The position numbers were made by a program, and so were the translations under genes. From contig JAVSML010024013.1 of NCBI GenBank assembly GCA_038503035.1, positions 1 to 64,000 of the forward strand: a DNA stretch of 64,000 nucleotides. The letters run 5' to 3'. A model generated the notes under the pieces. The model saw only the letters and a list, made by a program, of their open reading frames with translations, was not told the origin of the DNA and made no database searches. How positions within the stretch are numbered: position 1 is the first letter of the stretch; each line of letters opens with the position of its first letter. This stretch comes from Crocodylus rhombifer (taxonomy: Eukaryota; Chordata; Crocodylia; Crocodylidae). Positions 22,343 through 34,208 of this stretch are shown here, one piece after another.

Positions 22343-23073
22343 GTGCTTAGAGACCCCAAATAAGGTAAGGTCTCATTGCATGCAAACTGCAGTGAGAGAC
22401 ATTTTCTCCCCTGAAAAGCTTAAAAGCTGAGGAGAAAAGACAACCATGAGTCTACTACTACTATTACTTTCATTAAAGACAAAAATACTAAAGGGTAGGA
22501 AGGCTAAGATACTATGTAGTAGTGATCATAATAGTACATGTAAGATGGACAGTTTAAGTAAGAATAATTTTGAAGCACTGATTAAGGTGAAGCTTTTTCT
22601 TTATCTCTGTCCTTGAAATGTTTTTCCCCCTGTGCCACATCACTTTATGATGAATTGCATCAGGCACTATCCATTAGTCATTTATAGCTTTAACTACTGT
22701 TGTGTCCAGCTGATGGAAATTAGTCAGTTTGAAGTCTTGTCTTAATCAGCTAATATTACACCATAATTTAGTTTAGTCATTGTATAAGAATCCTTTGATG
22801 CATCTTTTTGTAGAAAATTTAATCAACAAACCTTTTCAGCGAGTACAGTGCTATAGATGCATAAAGTTCTAAGCATAGCAACTGAAAAATTAGGGCCAGG
22901 CCATAAGAGCTGTCTGACTAGTTCATGTGGTATGTGTGTGCTTTATTTGAAATATGGGAAATGTGGACATCTTTGTTCTTCACTATCCCCAGGAGACTGC
23001 TTTTTAAAAAAACTTTCCTACTGAACAATTTTGGTTTTGTCATTGTCAGAGATAGGGTCAAACATTAGTTCTC
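22343..23073. other. unannotated intronic DNA
   Basis: AT-rich; nothing recognised. Confidence 0.5.
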
Positions 23074-23076
23074 AGT

Positions 23077-23331
23077 GGGCATGTCCACATGTGCTCTTTA
23101 ATGTGCAGTGCCCTATTTTACTATGCATTAAAGTGTCACTTAAAAAACCATGCTATTACACGAATGCACAGTAAAATAGGCTACTGCTCATTAAGCATAA
23201 CCTAAAAACCATGCACAAATGTTACTGTGCATTCAGGAAACCTAATGCACATTTGTTTAGTACCTCACATTGGAGGTACTAAATAGAATGTATATTAGGA
23301 AAAGTGCCTTAATGCACGTGTAGAGGCACCC
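23077..23331 (-). mobile_element. Harbinger-like MITE (family A), 255 bp
   Basis: Termini GGGCATGTCCACATGTGC and GCACGTGTAGAGGCACCC are inverted repeats. Target duplications AGT (23074-23076, 23332-23334) are perfect. It is the reverse-complement relative of 3571-3820, sharing cctaatatacattctattta and ggtactaaa on the minus strand. Confidence 0.87.
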
Positions 23332-23334
23332 AGT

Positions 23335-25052
23335 TACAATCTGGCTAAAGTTGTATTAAATCTACCACAGACAACTCACCTACTCTAATTCAGTATAAAC
23401 AGGAACAATCTCTAGCCCCTAGATGTCAACAAAATAATGTATTTTAATTATCATTGTCTCTATAAACTTTTCTCTTAGATTTAATCTGTTACAGTACTTG
23501 CTTCATAATACCACATAATGTAAATTTCTTGTAACTCTGATCAATAAGTAAATGAGTTTTTATAGTTTCAGAAGTTATAATCTGGGAAGGAGGATGAGTC
23601 TTCATCTCAGATCTTGGATTAAGAACTTCCCCTTACAGTTTTCAGCTCTGGTTTAGTTGTTTTCTTTAGCCCAATGAAGTATTACAGTTTTGAGAGAAGA
23701 GAGACCTAGTAAAGCTGATCTGCAGAATGGCTGAATGACTGCACTGCAGTTTACTTCTTACATGGGTGGGCCAACCATGTTGTTGTCACTGAGGTCAATG
23801 GACCTAAAATCAATTTTCTTTGCAGTGATTTTCCCCTTGGAAGCACAGCATAGATGAAGACTGTGTGCAAGCTTTCTAGCTGACTGGACTGTGGACAGCC
23901 CTTTCCTCTGAAATGGATCACAAGGGAAATTTATACCACCTTGCAAAAGTTTCTTAACTTCTGAATTCTAATAGTGAAACTATGAGACCCCCCTGCCCAG
24001 GCACTTTTCTCTATTAAAATTCAGGCATAAGTAGGGTGCAGCTTCAGGGACCATGGGCTTAATGAACCAAAGCAGCAAACCATTTTAAATACATTAAAAC
24101 AATTGATGTTTCACCAAAGCTCCAGTCAAGCAGTTTATGAGTTACAATTATTTTCTTTGCTATTCTGTAAGCAAGTGCACATGAAGGAAAAATAACAAGA
24201 AATGGAGATTTACTAAGATCCTCAAGTGAACAAAGGTAAAAGTTTCCTAATGTTCAACATGCCAAGTTTTAAAGTAAGCATCCACTGCCTTTCCCTCAAC
24301 AGTTTCTTCCAGCAGAAGGTTGGCCAGCTGTACAAATAAAGATGGGCCTTAATGTTTTAGTAACTTACAAAACAGCCTCTATTAAACACATTTTTTTGTA
24401 AAGGTCTGTATCAATTTAGTCATTTGACAACCCCACTTTTTAATGTTTATTTTTTATTAATTAGGCACCATCAGGGAAGTTGGCATGTTACAGAACATAG
24501 AGAAAGACAAAGGAAAGATTAATCTATGCACAAGTGCAGAGCTTGGCAAAGGAATGAAGGAAGAGAGGCTTGGACCTTCCCTAACTGTAGGAGCTGGTCA
24601 AATTGCTAGCAGAGGTTGCAGCAGCCCTAAGGGCTTCCCCAAATTGTGCCCCAGTTACAACAGCTCCAGGGCTTGTTGTATGAGCAACCAATAGTTGGGA
24701 TGTAAGAATCTTCAACCATGTCCACTCACATAACCTTAGCACCGCCTGCATTGTAGGCTTCCCTGGGGAGCCATTTATGTATACTGCTCACCTAACTGAA
24801 AGGTCTCTTATACTGGCAACATTCTTTATGGGAGCTTCTGACCATCAGCATAGTGCACCGTGCTTAGAAACAGCTTTTGGTTGTTTTCAGTAGTCCTGGG
24901 TCTGATGAAACTATTGTCATTATATTGAAAACCACCATTCTTATGAGGGTGATAATATGCAAGTGAATGCCAGCCCCAAAGAATAATAATTTATAACAAA
25001 CCAAATAATTATGCTCCTTCTTATCAAATGTTATATATTTCCTTGAAGGGCT
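23335..25052. other. unannotated intronic DNA
   Basis: AT-rich; a short frame at 24485-24694 has no recognisable homology. Nothing else was seen. Confidence 0.5.
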
Positions 25053-25495
25053 TTCACAGACTCATAGATGCTAGGGTCAGAAGGGACCTCAACAGATCAT
25101 CGAGGGTCAGATGACCCCAGCCAGATGCCTATCCAGCCTTCTCTTAAAGACCCCCAAGATAGGGGAGAGCACCACCTCCCTTGGAAGCCCATTCCAAATT
25201 CTGGCCACCCTTACCATGAAGAAGTTTTTCCTGATATCTAGCCTAAATCTGCTCTCTGTCAGTTTGTGACCATTGTTTCATGTTTCCCCAAGAGGCACCC
25301 TGGTGAACAGAGTATCTCCAATCCCTTCCTGTGTCCCCCTGATGAATTTGTAGGTGGCCACAAGATCACCTCTCAGCCTTCTCATGTGGAGGCTGAAGAG
25401 ATGTAGGTCCCTCAGTCTCTCCTAATAGGGCTTGTCCTGTAAGCCCCTAACCATACGAGTGGCCCTTCTCTGGACCCTCTCAAGTCTATCAACAT

Positions 25496-26131
25496 TGTAA
25501 CAGGACAAAGACAGCCCTGTTCCTTTGATGTTACAAAGTTGCAAGTACAGGGGAAAGTCAGGTGAGGGACAGGGCAAAGTTAATTACACAGTAAACACAG
25601 TTGGGGAGAGAATTGCATCGGGATGAATGTTAACTGATTAGGAGCCAGCAGTTACTTAAATCCACAGCAAGACATTCAGCAGGGACTCCGGAAGTGGCGG
25701 ACCCAGTGCTGGAGCAGCTTGTTGATAAGACTGGCTGATTGGGTGTAGGTAACCACAACAACTGGTGAAACAAGGAGGTGAGGAAGAGAGGAGAAACTCA
25801 CTGTCTGAGAGAAGGTCCCATGGAGAAAAGATCTGCTGGCACCAGCAAGAAAGAGAAAAGAGAGTGGGACTGGAGTGAAGCTTACTGGCTTGGGGGATGT
25901 GCTGCACAGTGGTGGAGGGCGAAAGGAGGGCCGCAAGCTGTGAGAATAGCCAAGGTTCTCCACAACCTGCAGGGAAGTTACTAATTAACCAGTTTCCTTT
26001 TATCCTGCTTCTGGGGTGATTTACTACACCATCTCTCACTGGGGACTTAACTACTTACTCTTCCATCAATCCAAAGCGTGGCAGCGAGCTCCACGGAGAG
26101 AGATTTTGGTATTCATCCCCACCCGGCCACA
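25496..26131. mobile_element. solo LTR (endogenous retrovirus type), 636 bp
   Basis: It begins TGTAACAGGAC and ends CACCCGGCCACA, with TG...CA ends. It breaks the CR1 between the equivalents of caagtctatcaac and cttcttgaagtacgg. Flanking pentamers are aacat (25491-25495) and aacct (26132-26136), a 5-bp duplication with one change. No internal viral genes are present. Because it sits inside the CR1, it is the younger insertion. Confidence 0.75.
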
Positions 26132-26651
26132 AACCTCTTTCTTGAAGTACGGCACCCAAAACTGGATGCAGTACTCCAACTGTGGTCTGACCAATGCCTC
26201 ATAGAGAAAGTATCACCTCTTTGGTTCTATTTGTCATTTATCTGCTGATGAGTGATAAAGTGAGGTTATCTTTGCTGATGATTTCGTCACACTGACGACT
26301 TATGTTCATCTTGAATCCTCTGTGACTCTGAGATCCCTTTCCACTTCTGTGCTGCTGAGAGGGTCACTTTCTAGCTAGTAGGTGTGCTGGATATTTTTGC
26401 ACCCCAGTTGCAGCACTCTGCATTTTTCCTTGTTGTACTGCAGCCTATTGCATATTGCCCACTTTTCTAACCTGTCCAGGTCTGCCTACAATCATTCCCC
26501 CATAATTTAGTATCACCCACAACCTTGGACAGAGTACACTTCACACCCACATCCAAGTCACTGATGAAGATATTGAAGAGTACAGGTTCAAGGACCAAAC
26601 CCTCCAGGACCCCACTACCCACATCCTTCCAGGTCAATACTAACCTGCCTA

Positions 26652-27125
26652 CTACCAGTCTCTGGTATGACCGCTAAGCCAATTTGCCACCCACCGGACC
26701 ATGTAAACATCAATGTCACAGCCTTTTAATGTATTTATGAGAATGGGATGAGATACCATATTGAAGACATTGCTAAAAGCCAAGAAAATGACATCCACTT
26801 CTACTCCTGTGTCTAAGTATTTTGTGACTCTGTCATAAAACAAAACCAGATTGGTCAGGCATGATCTACCTGCTATGAACCCATGCTGGTTGCCCTGCTG
26901 CATTATTTTTCCTGCTGGATGCCCACAAATATCCTTTGTAATCTTTTCAAAGACCTTTCCAAGGATGGAGGTGAGACTGACTGACCTATAATTACTCGGA
27001 TCCTCCTTCCTCCCCTTTTTGAAAATAGGGACCACATTGGCCATTTTCCAGTCCTCCAGGACTTGACCCAAGTGCCACAAGTGCTCAAACAGCTGTGCCA
27101 GTGGTTCTGCTATGACACCAGTCAA
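26652..27125 (-). pseudogene. CR1 ORF2, RT N-terminal part
   Basis: The open frame holds VLEDWKMANVVPIFKKGRKE, then NYRSVSLTSILGKVFEKI, QHGFIAGRSCLTNLV and VDVIFLAFSNVFNMVSHPIL. These are the first conserved RT blocks of CR1. The first catalytic box, normally F..AFD, reads AFSNVFN, so its aspartate is lost (D to N). The protein is dead. Downstream RT blocks continue in broken frames to 26132. Confidence 0.88.
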
Positions 27126-27507
27126 TTCCTTCAGTTATCTTGGATGCATCTCATCCGGGCCTGCTGACTGGAACACAACCAGTCCATCCACGTGATGCTG
27201 CACCAAGTCAGTGTCAACAGTTGGTGGGCTGGTGCCCCTCTGATGCCCATCTAAGAACCCGTTAGGAAACTTATCTTGATTCCTGTTCAAAAACACTGAG
27301 GCAAAAAACTCATTGAATAGCTCAGCCTTGTCCCCCCATCTGTCACTAATTGCTCCTTCTTGTTCAGTAGGGGTCCTTTGCTGCCCTGTACCTTTCTTTT
27401 ACTCCCTACATACCTAAAAAAAGACTCTTTGTTGTCTTTAATTTGTGTTGTCAGCCTCAGCTCCATAGTTGCTTTGGTCTTTCTAACTGCCTCCCTGCAA
27501 CGATCTA

Positions 27508-29069
27508 GTCAGGGAGCTTCTGAAGGAACTGGATGTATTTAAATCAGCTGGTCTGGATGATCTCCACCCCAGAGTGCTGAGGGAATTAGCTGAGGTCATT
27601 GCAGGATCCCTGGCACGGCTTTACAAGCACTCATGGTGCTCTGGTGTGGTGCCAGAGGACTGGAAGAGGGCCATCTTCAAAAAAGGGAGGAAGAAGGACT
27701 CAGGAAACTCTAGGCCAGCTGGTCTTACCTTGATCCTGGGTAAGCTTTTTGAGAAAATTATCCTGGCATATGTCCACAAGGGGCCAGCAAGGGAGCTTAT
27801 GCTTATGCTGCCTCTAATGAACACGGGTTCATTAGAGGCAGGTCCTGTCAGACCAACCTGGTGGCCTTCTATGACCAGGTCACAAAATCCTTAGATACAG
27901 GGGTAGTTGTGGATGTAGTCTTCCTGGACTTTAGGAAGGACTTCGACACTGTCTCTCACCCCATTCTCATTAAAAAACTGGGGGACTGTGGTGTCGACAC
28001 CTACACAGTCAAATGGGTCACTAGTTAGCTGGAGGGCTGCACTCAGAGAGTAGTGGTGGATGGATCATTTTCGACCTGGAGGGATGTGGGTAGTGGGGTT
28101 CCGCAGGGCTAGGTCCTCGGGCCCGCACAGTTCAACAATTTCATCAGTGACTTGGACAAGAGGGTAAAAACCACCCTGTTCAAATTTGCTGATGACACCA
28201 AGATGTGGGGGGATGTGGGCATGCTAGAAGGGAGAAATAGGCTGCAATTGGACCTAGACAGGTTACAGGGGTGGGCGGATGAGAACAGGATGGGATTCAA
28301 CACTGACAAGTGCAAGGTGATGCACCTGGGGAGGAAGAACCAGCACCATACCTGCAGGCTGGGGAACTCCCTTCTCATCAGTGCAGAGGCAGAAAAGGAT
28401 CTTGGAGTCATGATTGATGCCAAGATGAACATGGGCCGGCAGTGTGGGGATGCAGTCAGGAAGGCCAACCATACCTTGTCATGCATCCACAGATGCATCT
28501 CAAGCAGGTCCAAGGAGGTGATACTCCCCCTGTATGTGACACTGGTCAGGTCGCAGCTGGAGTATTGCATCCAGTTCTGGGCATTGCACTTCAGGAGGGA
28601 TGTGGACAACATGAAGAGGGTCCATAGGAGGGCCACTCACATGATCAGGGGCAGCAGGGCAGGCCCTACGAGGAGAGGCTACGGGACCTGAACCTGTTCA
28701 GCCTCCACAAGAGAAGGCTGAGGGGGGATCTAGTGGCCTGTTACAAACTATTCAGAGGGGACCAGCAGGCATTGGGGGAGTCCCTGTTCCTCCGAGCACT
28801 CCCAGGAGTGACTAGAAATAATGGTCACAAGCTGGCAGAGGGTAGATTCAGACTAGACATCAGGAGGCGCTACTTCACTGTCAGGGTGGCTAGGATCTGG
28901 AACCAACTTCCAAGTGAAATGGTGCTGGCTCCTACCCTGGGGGTCTTTAAGACAAGGCTAGGTGAACACCTTGCTGGGGCTGTTTGACCCCAGTACTCTT
29001 TCCTGCCAAGGCAGGGAAACAGACTTGATGATCTGCTCAGGTTCCTTCCAACCCTACAACTATGAAACT
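27508..29069 (+). mobile_element. CR1 LINE, 5'-truncated, inserted in the opposite CR1
   Basis: It starts inside the region just before RT (LLKELDVFKSAGLDDLHPRV) and ends with the CR1 3' terminus cttgatgatctgctcagg...ctatgaaactctg. The surrounding minus-strand CR1 resumes in its endonuclease-RT linker on the far side, so this copy inserted later. Length is about 1.56 kb. Confidence 0.9.
28152..28987 (+). pseudogene. CR1 ORF2 RT, C-terminal half (frameshifted)
   Basis: The frame from 28152 contains the intact catalytic box KFADDTKMWG, then NTDKCKVMHLGRKNQHH, EKDLGVMIDAKMNMGRQC and LVRSQLEYCIQFW. It shifts near 28670-28730 and continues as NNGHKLAEGRFRLDIRRRYF to a stop at 28987. Upstream (27540-28150) the earlier RT blocks are present with stops, for example after KWVTS and after GVPQG. 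Both RT boxes keep their aspartates (FRKDFDTVSH, FADD), but the protein cannot be made. Confidence 0.88.
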
Positions 29070-29275
29070 CTGAAAGTGCAGGCCAAGTAGGTATCCACCA
29101 CGTAGGTATCCCCTTGGCTCCACCACCTGTATGCCTTCTTTCTTGCCCTTAGGCTCCCCTAGACTTCTCTATTTAGCCAAGGAAGTTTTTTTGGCTCCTT
29201 TCCCCCTTTTCAGTTGTACTGGATTCATCTCCCTCTGCGCCTGAAGGTTTGCTTCCTTAGGAATGACTGCCCTTC

Positions 29276-30268
29276 CTAGACTCGCATCTTGCCAATACTC
29301 CTATCCTGCGGTATTTCATTGACTAAACTCCTAAGCTCACTAAAGTTAGCCTTCCTAAAATCAAGCACTTCCAACCTACTAGTTATCTTACCCATCCTAC
29401 GCCATATGTTGAATTCAGTTGGTTGGTGGTCACTGTCCCCAGCGTGACCACAAGTCTGTAGGTCCCCTACCAGGTCATCTCCTGTAGCTAGCACCGGGTC
29501 CAGTAAGGCATTCCCCCTAGTGGGACCGTATACCTTCTGCATTAGGTGAAGGTCCTGCATGCAGGTTAAGAACCTACATGAATGGTTGGATTTGGCTGAG
29601 TGCTCCTCCCAGCAGATGTTAGGGTACTTTAGGTCCCAATTGACAACCACGTCCCTAGACTGTATGGCCTCTGAGAGCTGCCTCAAGCATTCCAAGTCTG
29701 GCTTTTCCTCTTGGTGTGGTGTTCTGTAGCAGACCCTCACCACCAAGTCCCTTTCCCCTTGACCTCCATGTATCCTAACCCACAATGCCTCAACTTTCTC
29801 CTCCTCTGCTCCCATTTTGATTAGGGTAGATGCATAATGCTCCTTTACATAGAAAGCAACCCCACCCCCTTTCCTCCCTACTCTGTCCCTTCTGTACAAC
29901 CTTAAGTCTTCAAGGTGTACTGCCCAGTCATGGGTAGAGTCCCACCAGGTTTCTGTTAGTCCCACCAAATCAAAGTTAATATCTGCAAGCTGAAGTGTGA
30001 ATTCGTCCTGCTTGTTTCCCATGCTCCTAGCATTAGTATAGAGGCACCTGAGCCCTCTGAATGGTTCCTTTGGTGCTCCCCCCATTCTTATGCCCAAAGG
30101 GCCCCTTAGGAAGTACTGGGATGTACTGTTGCATGTCTCACAGTTTGTAGGTTCTAGACTCCTTCCATCTCCTGCCTCCTCATCCCCTGTCAAACTTAGT
30201 TTAAAGCAAGTCTGCCAACCTGTAAGAAAAGAGACTCTTACCTTTTGTGGAGAGATGAAGCCCATCAT
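29276..30268 (-). pseudogene. CR1 ORF2 endonuclease domain (330-aa open frame)
   Basis: The open frame encodes the APE-like endonuclease of CR1 ORF2. Visible landmarks are LRCLYTNARSMGNKQDEF near the start (catalytic Asn block), DLVGLTETWWDS (catalytic Glu), VVNWDLKYPNICW (a degraded GDFN..DI.W block) and GDSDHQPTEF (catalytic SDH). The nickase would cut target DNA for target-primed reverse transcription. The GDFN block is altered to NWDLK, so activity is unlikely. The RT that should follow lies beyond the inserted CR1. Confidence 0.9.
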
Positions 30269-30535
30269 GTCCCAGGAGGTCCCTTGTACAGAAGTGTGGA
30301 TTGTGGTCTAGGAAGCCAAAACCTGCACAATGGCACCAACTCTGGAGCCCTGGGTTGACTTCTCTGACACAGATGATGTGATGCGTACTGCGACCACAGA
30401 CTGGGAGGATTGACAAGAAGACCACCTGTGCCCCCCCATCTTCCTAAGCCTGGTCCCTAGAGCCCTGTAGTCACTCATGATACAGTCTGGACTATTCCTG
30501 GCTGCATCATTTGTTCCCACATGAATGAGGACCAT
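30201..30535 (-). pseudogene. CR1 ORF1 SGNH/GDSL esterase domain, two frames
   Basis: One frame starts MVLIHVGTNDAARNS, the block III GxND motif of SGNH hydrolases, and continues as DYRALGTRLRKMGG. A frameshift moves the rest to another frame with VFLSILPV, GFGFLDHN and HDGLHLSTKGKSLFSYRLA, which holds the DxxH block V. CR1 ORF1 proteins of vertebrates carry such a C-terminal esterase domain. The N-terminal part of ORF1 is missing. Confidence 0.85.
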
Positions 30536-30540
30536 GGGTA

Positions 30541-31294
30541 GTTGTCAGAGGGCTGGACAACTTATATAAGTCATTACTTATAAAAGTAGCTGTAAGTGTA
30601 GGGATCTTTTAGATAGTATAACTTATACACAAGGAGACATTAGACTATGTAAGCTAAAGCAGGCCACAGGCTCCAACAACCTCCTCTCCTGCTGCTAAAT
30701 GGCAGGAAAAACCTGAGGGTCTGCACAGCCCACATGGCAGGTAGCTACATGCTGATGGCAGGCAGGGGGACCATGTGGCACCAGCACAGGCTATGTGGTA
30801 GGGGAGGAGCATAGTACCAGTACAGCCCACATGGTGGTATCTTGGGGACATCACTCGTGCAGCCTGTGACCCAGTGCAACCCCCAACCACACCGATGTTG
30901 GACATCCTTGAGTTAAAGCCTGGGCTTTCCTGGCATAATGCATGTGGCCCCAGTAGCTCTACCTAAGGATGTCAAAGCTTAAGTTTTTATGTGCAGATGA
31001 AATTCCCTGTCTAAAGAGTAATGTGTAACAATCAAATAGGCACACCTGACCTCTGCTTACAAAGGTTGATTTAAACGGCTATGCTGAGGTTTGATTTTTA
31101 TAACATGTTGTTACCCACACACATAACTCATTAAAAAGTCCTAAGGTTCAGTGAAAATACACTGTAAGGCCATTGTCTATCATTGCTTTTGACTCTAATG
31201 TAATAATTTACAGGTAGAGTTGTCCCAAAATAAAAAAGCACAGGAATAAATATTAAAACAAGCATACAAAAACTGAAAATTTCCATCATGTAAG
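30541..31294. other. intronic DNA with a weak hAT-like remnant
   Basis: At about 30655-30912 a moderately GC-rich piece ends in gatgttggacatccttg, resembling the inverted end of hAT-type MITEs (CAAGG.TGTCCAAC on the minus strand). No second terminus was found, so it is noted only as possible. Confidence 0.3.
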
Positions 31295-31480
31295 CCAGGA
31301 GCTTCCAACCTGTGGCACCATGCTACAAGTGGCAGGGGTAAACTTTGTGTGTGTCATGCAGCAAATCAGACAGGAAGCAGAAAGCAGAGAAGCAGACCAC
31401 ACAGAGAGCAGAGTAGCACTTAAATAGGCTGCAGGATTAATTTGTGGCCCACTTGCCCATAAGTTTTTCTCCCTCTGATG
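31295..31480. mobile_element. possible hAT-like MITE remnant
   Basis: It starts CAGGAGCTTCCAACCTGTGG, close to the CA.GGGTT..CAACCT.TGGC terminus of hAT MITEs (compare 43942). The right end is not clear. Confidence 0.3.
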
Positions 31481-31910
31481 TCCACTCCTGCAACTCATTA
31501 AGTTTCCTTGTAGTGAGTGCTAAAGTTCAGGAGTAACAATTTTGTCTAGCAAGAAAGTAAATAAATCGATGCTTTCTAGGAAAATGAGCTAAAAGTTTAT
31601 AACAAGCAGCTAACTGCACTATTAATTATGGTTAATAGAAATTATAAAATCATTTCAGACTTTTTAACCTGAGCCATGAAGTCTTTCCTACACATTAAAA
31701 TGGAGACTAAATAATCAGAAACCTACAATGAAAAAAAATTAAACCCCCTCTGTCTCTCCCCCCTCAATCAAACCCAGCCCTGGAACACTACATTGTTTCC
31801 TATTATCAATCAAATATTACATTTCTTAATAAAAAGTCTTGCAAAAATTGCCTTAAAAAAGATTTTGTAAAAGGCAAGTGATTAAGCAAATTTGGTTACC
31901 AGTGGCCATG
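31481..31910. other. unannotated intronic DNA
   Basis: AT-rich; nothing recognised. Confidence 0.5.
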
Positions 31911-31913
31911 TCT

Positions 31914-32100
31914 GCATGAGACACTGACTGCGCAGTAACTGAAGTTACTATGTGGTCATGCTGAGGAACAGCTTTTTTATGATGCTGACTGTGCAGTAGC
32001 TTATAACTACTGCATAGTAGCATCACATCACACTTTCTGCCATGCAGTGCTACTGCACAGAAGTCATGGGCTACTCTGTGGTCAGCATCTCGTATATACT
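31914..32100. mobile_element. Harbinger-like MITE (family B), worn copy
   Basis: Left end GGCCATGTCTGCATGAGAC and repeated words ctactgcatagtagcat and gtgctactgcacag match the family B interior. The right end is degraded (cagcatctcgtatatac). Confidence 0.6.
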
Positions 32101-33215
32101 TTTTCTGCTGAGCTTTCCACCTTTAATCCATCTATAGTGCTGGCTTAAGTCATGAAAAATTATTTGCTACAAAGTCTTGTTCAGAATCTGTGGAATGTTG
32201 TGCACGGTTCCAACAAGAAATGAAGCATTATTATTTGTGCCATGGTGCCTAGAGACTTCCAGTAGTGTCAGTCTTAGCATATCAACTATACAATATTCCT
32301 CTCTATGTATCCTTAAGAGTGACTACTGTATATATGTATGGGATATAGATAAGAATTACCTTCTTGGTTAGATATGTATGCCCTTGTAAAAGGGAAGTGG
32401 TCTACATTAGCTCAAAAACCACTATCAGCAAAAAAAAGGGGGAGAGGGAGGGAGGGGGAGTTTAATTGCTTTTGTCAGCATTTAGTATTTGTATCTATGG
32501 GTGTATACACATGTACTAAACTGATTTAAAATATGATGACTTAACTAAATCAACTTAATTTAATCTATGTTGAAGCATACACATATGCAGCTCCTTGACA
32601 TGGTGGCAGCCATATTGGCTGCAGACAGAAGTGCAGCTCCACGCTGTAATGGAGAACACTTTGCAGGATGTGTTCTGAGTTACAACAATCCCTTGGACCA
32701 ACCAGAAGTTCACTGTTGGTTCTAAGGGGGAGGGGAATCTACCTGCCTGCAGATGGTTTCCCCTACCAATGGTCCTTCCTCCCTGTGAGCCTGCAAAGTT
32801 TTCAGAATGGGAGGGGGAAAAGGGAGCAGAGGGAGCTCATTCTATGGGTTTATAGCTAGTTGGAGGGTGGGGTGGATGAATTGGAGTCCCTCACCTTGGC
32901 AACTGGGGCAGGGAGGCACCAATAAACCTGCTCAACCCTTCAGCGGGGGCTAAAACCCAGACTGAACTCTCTCTGGTTCCATTTCCCCCTCCCACTCTGA
33001 AAACAGCTTGAGGCTTGCTGGCAGCACAGACAGAAGTTATAGAAGACACTTTAATTTGAAATGTCTTCATCTGACTCCTCATGCAATAAGGGTTTATATT
33101 TTCACCTGATCAGCCATTTTTAAGCTATTTGCAGCCATGCATTTGTTTTTGGTTAAGGCTATAGACTGCTTTCTGTGGCCAGATTGTGCAAAAATTATCA
33201 CTTCTGTTTGTGCCC
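32101..33215. other. unannotated intronic DNA
   Basis: It contains a purine-rich tract near 32438-32460 and a MITE-like start gggtgtatacacatgtac at about 32500. No matching right end was established. Confidence 0.4.
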
Positions 33216-33218
33216 CTT

Positions 33219-33445
33219 GGGTGCATCTACACAAGACACTAAATGAGCTATTGTGCTGTAGCTCATTGCTACTATGCGGTAGTGTTGCCAAGCATTAACC
33301 ATGTGATGCTACTGTGCAGTACTAACAAGATACTGTGCAGTAGCTCATTGCTGTTGTGCAGTAGCATCAGAGGAAAAACCATGTGGCAACAGTACTGCAC
33401 AGTAACTACACAGTAACAACTGTGCAGTCCACTACTCATGCAGTC
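33219..33445. mobile_element. Harbinger-like MITE (family B), 227 bp
   Basis: Left end GGGTGCATCTACACAAG. The right end CTACTCATGCAGTC is a weak inverted match. Flanking CTT triplets (33216-33218, 33446-33448) form a perfect 3-bp duplication. The interior repeats tactgtgcagtagctcattg. Confidence 0.7.
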
Positions 33446-33468
33446 CTTGTGAACTAAGTTGACTCAAG

Positions 33469-33510
33469 TAGTGTGACTTAAGTAATGTGACTTAAGTAAT
33501 GTGACTTAAG
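33469..33510. repeat. 14-bp tandem repeat, three units
   Basis: Units tagtgtgacttaag, taatgtgacttaag and taatgtgacttaag follow each other directly. Confidence 0.9.
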
Positions 33511-33513
33511 TCA

Positions 33514-34208
33514 AGACTTCAGTGATGTATTATCTTGTGCTGCATTCAGGTCAACTCTGCTCCACATACATGTGTATGCTCTGACAGTTAAGTTAGTATC
33601 TGTGCACTCAAGTCCACAGCACTAATTTAAAATAAAATAGATGTTCAAAAAGTGGCTTCTTCCCTTATCACTGCTGAGTTACTTTGGATTATTTCCCGTT
33701 TTTTCTCTTCCTTAAAAATGAAAACATTTTTTAAAAAGAAAGAAAACAAAACAAACTAAAACAATTACATTGAAAAGGTAGGCATGTGACCTGAGGATAG
33801 GTACCTGGTACCCAAAAAAGCACTTGTCTGTATCCCTCCCAACTTCACAGTTGGATCAATTGAAAATATCACATACAAAATTCCTTGCTGCTTGCTTTTT
33901 AACTTGGTCCATCACTGCTACAACATCACTCCAACACTATTGAAAAGATATATATTGACATAAAAGTCTTACATGAAGCAGTAGCGTGTGTGCTGTTTTT
34001 CTGAAGTATATTCTGTCTCAAAAGTAGCATACTGGTTTGTGGTAAAGGAAACTTCTTGGCACTGAAATTCAGAAACTTCTTGAATAAATCTATTAAGAAT
34101 ACTCAGTTTAATAGGTTTGCAACATTTAAAACTATCCTATAATTCTGACTTGAAAATATTTGGAAAAGAAAAAATAATACCAGTAAATATTAATCTCTCC
34201 ATGGCCAC
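33514..34208. other. unannotated intronic DNA
   Basis: AT-rich with A-rich patches near 33720-33760. Nothing recognised. Confidence 0.5.

Larger units (their letters stand above)
25053..30540 (-). mobile_element. CR1 LINE with 3' part of ORF1 and ORF2, interrupted by two insertions
   Basis: The CR1 3' end is at 25053 (cacagactcatagatgctag). Going up in coordinates are RT thumb and palm, RT N-terminus (26652-27125), linker (27125-27507 and 29070-29275), endonuclease (29276-30268) and the C-terminal esterase of ORF1 (30201-30535). It is interrupted by a solo LTR (25496-26131) and by an opposite CR1 (27508-29069). Without them about 3.3 kb of CR1 remains. It is truncated inside ORF1 near 30540. 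Confidence 0.9.

Noticed and set aside
28109..28636. 175-codon minus-strand frame
   Set aside because: Antisense to the CR1 RT with the FADD box on the + strand.
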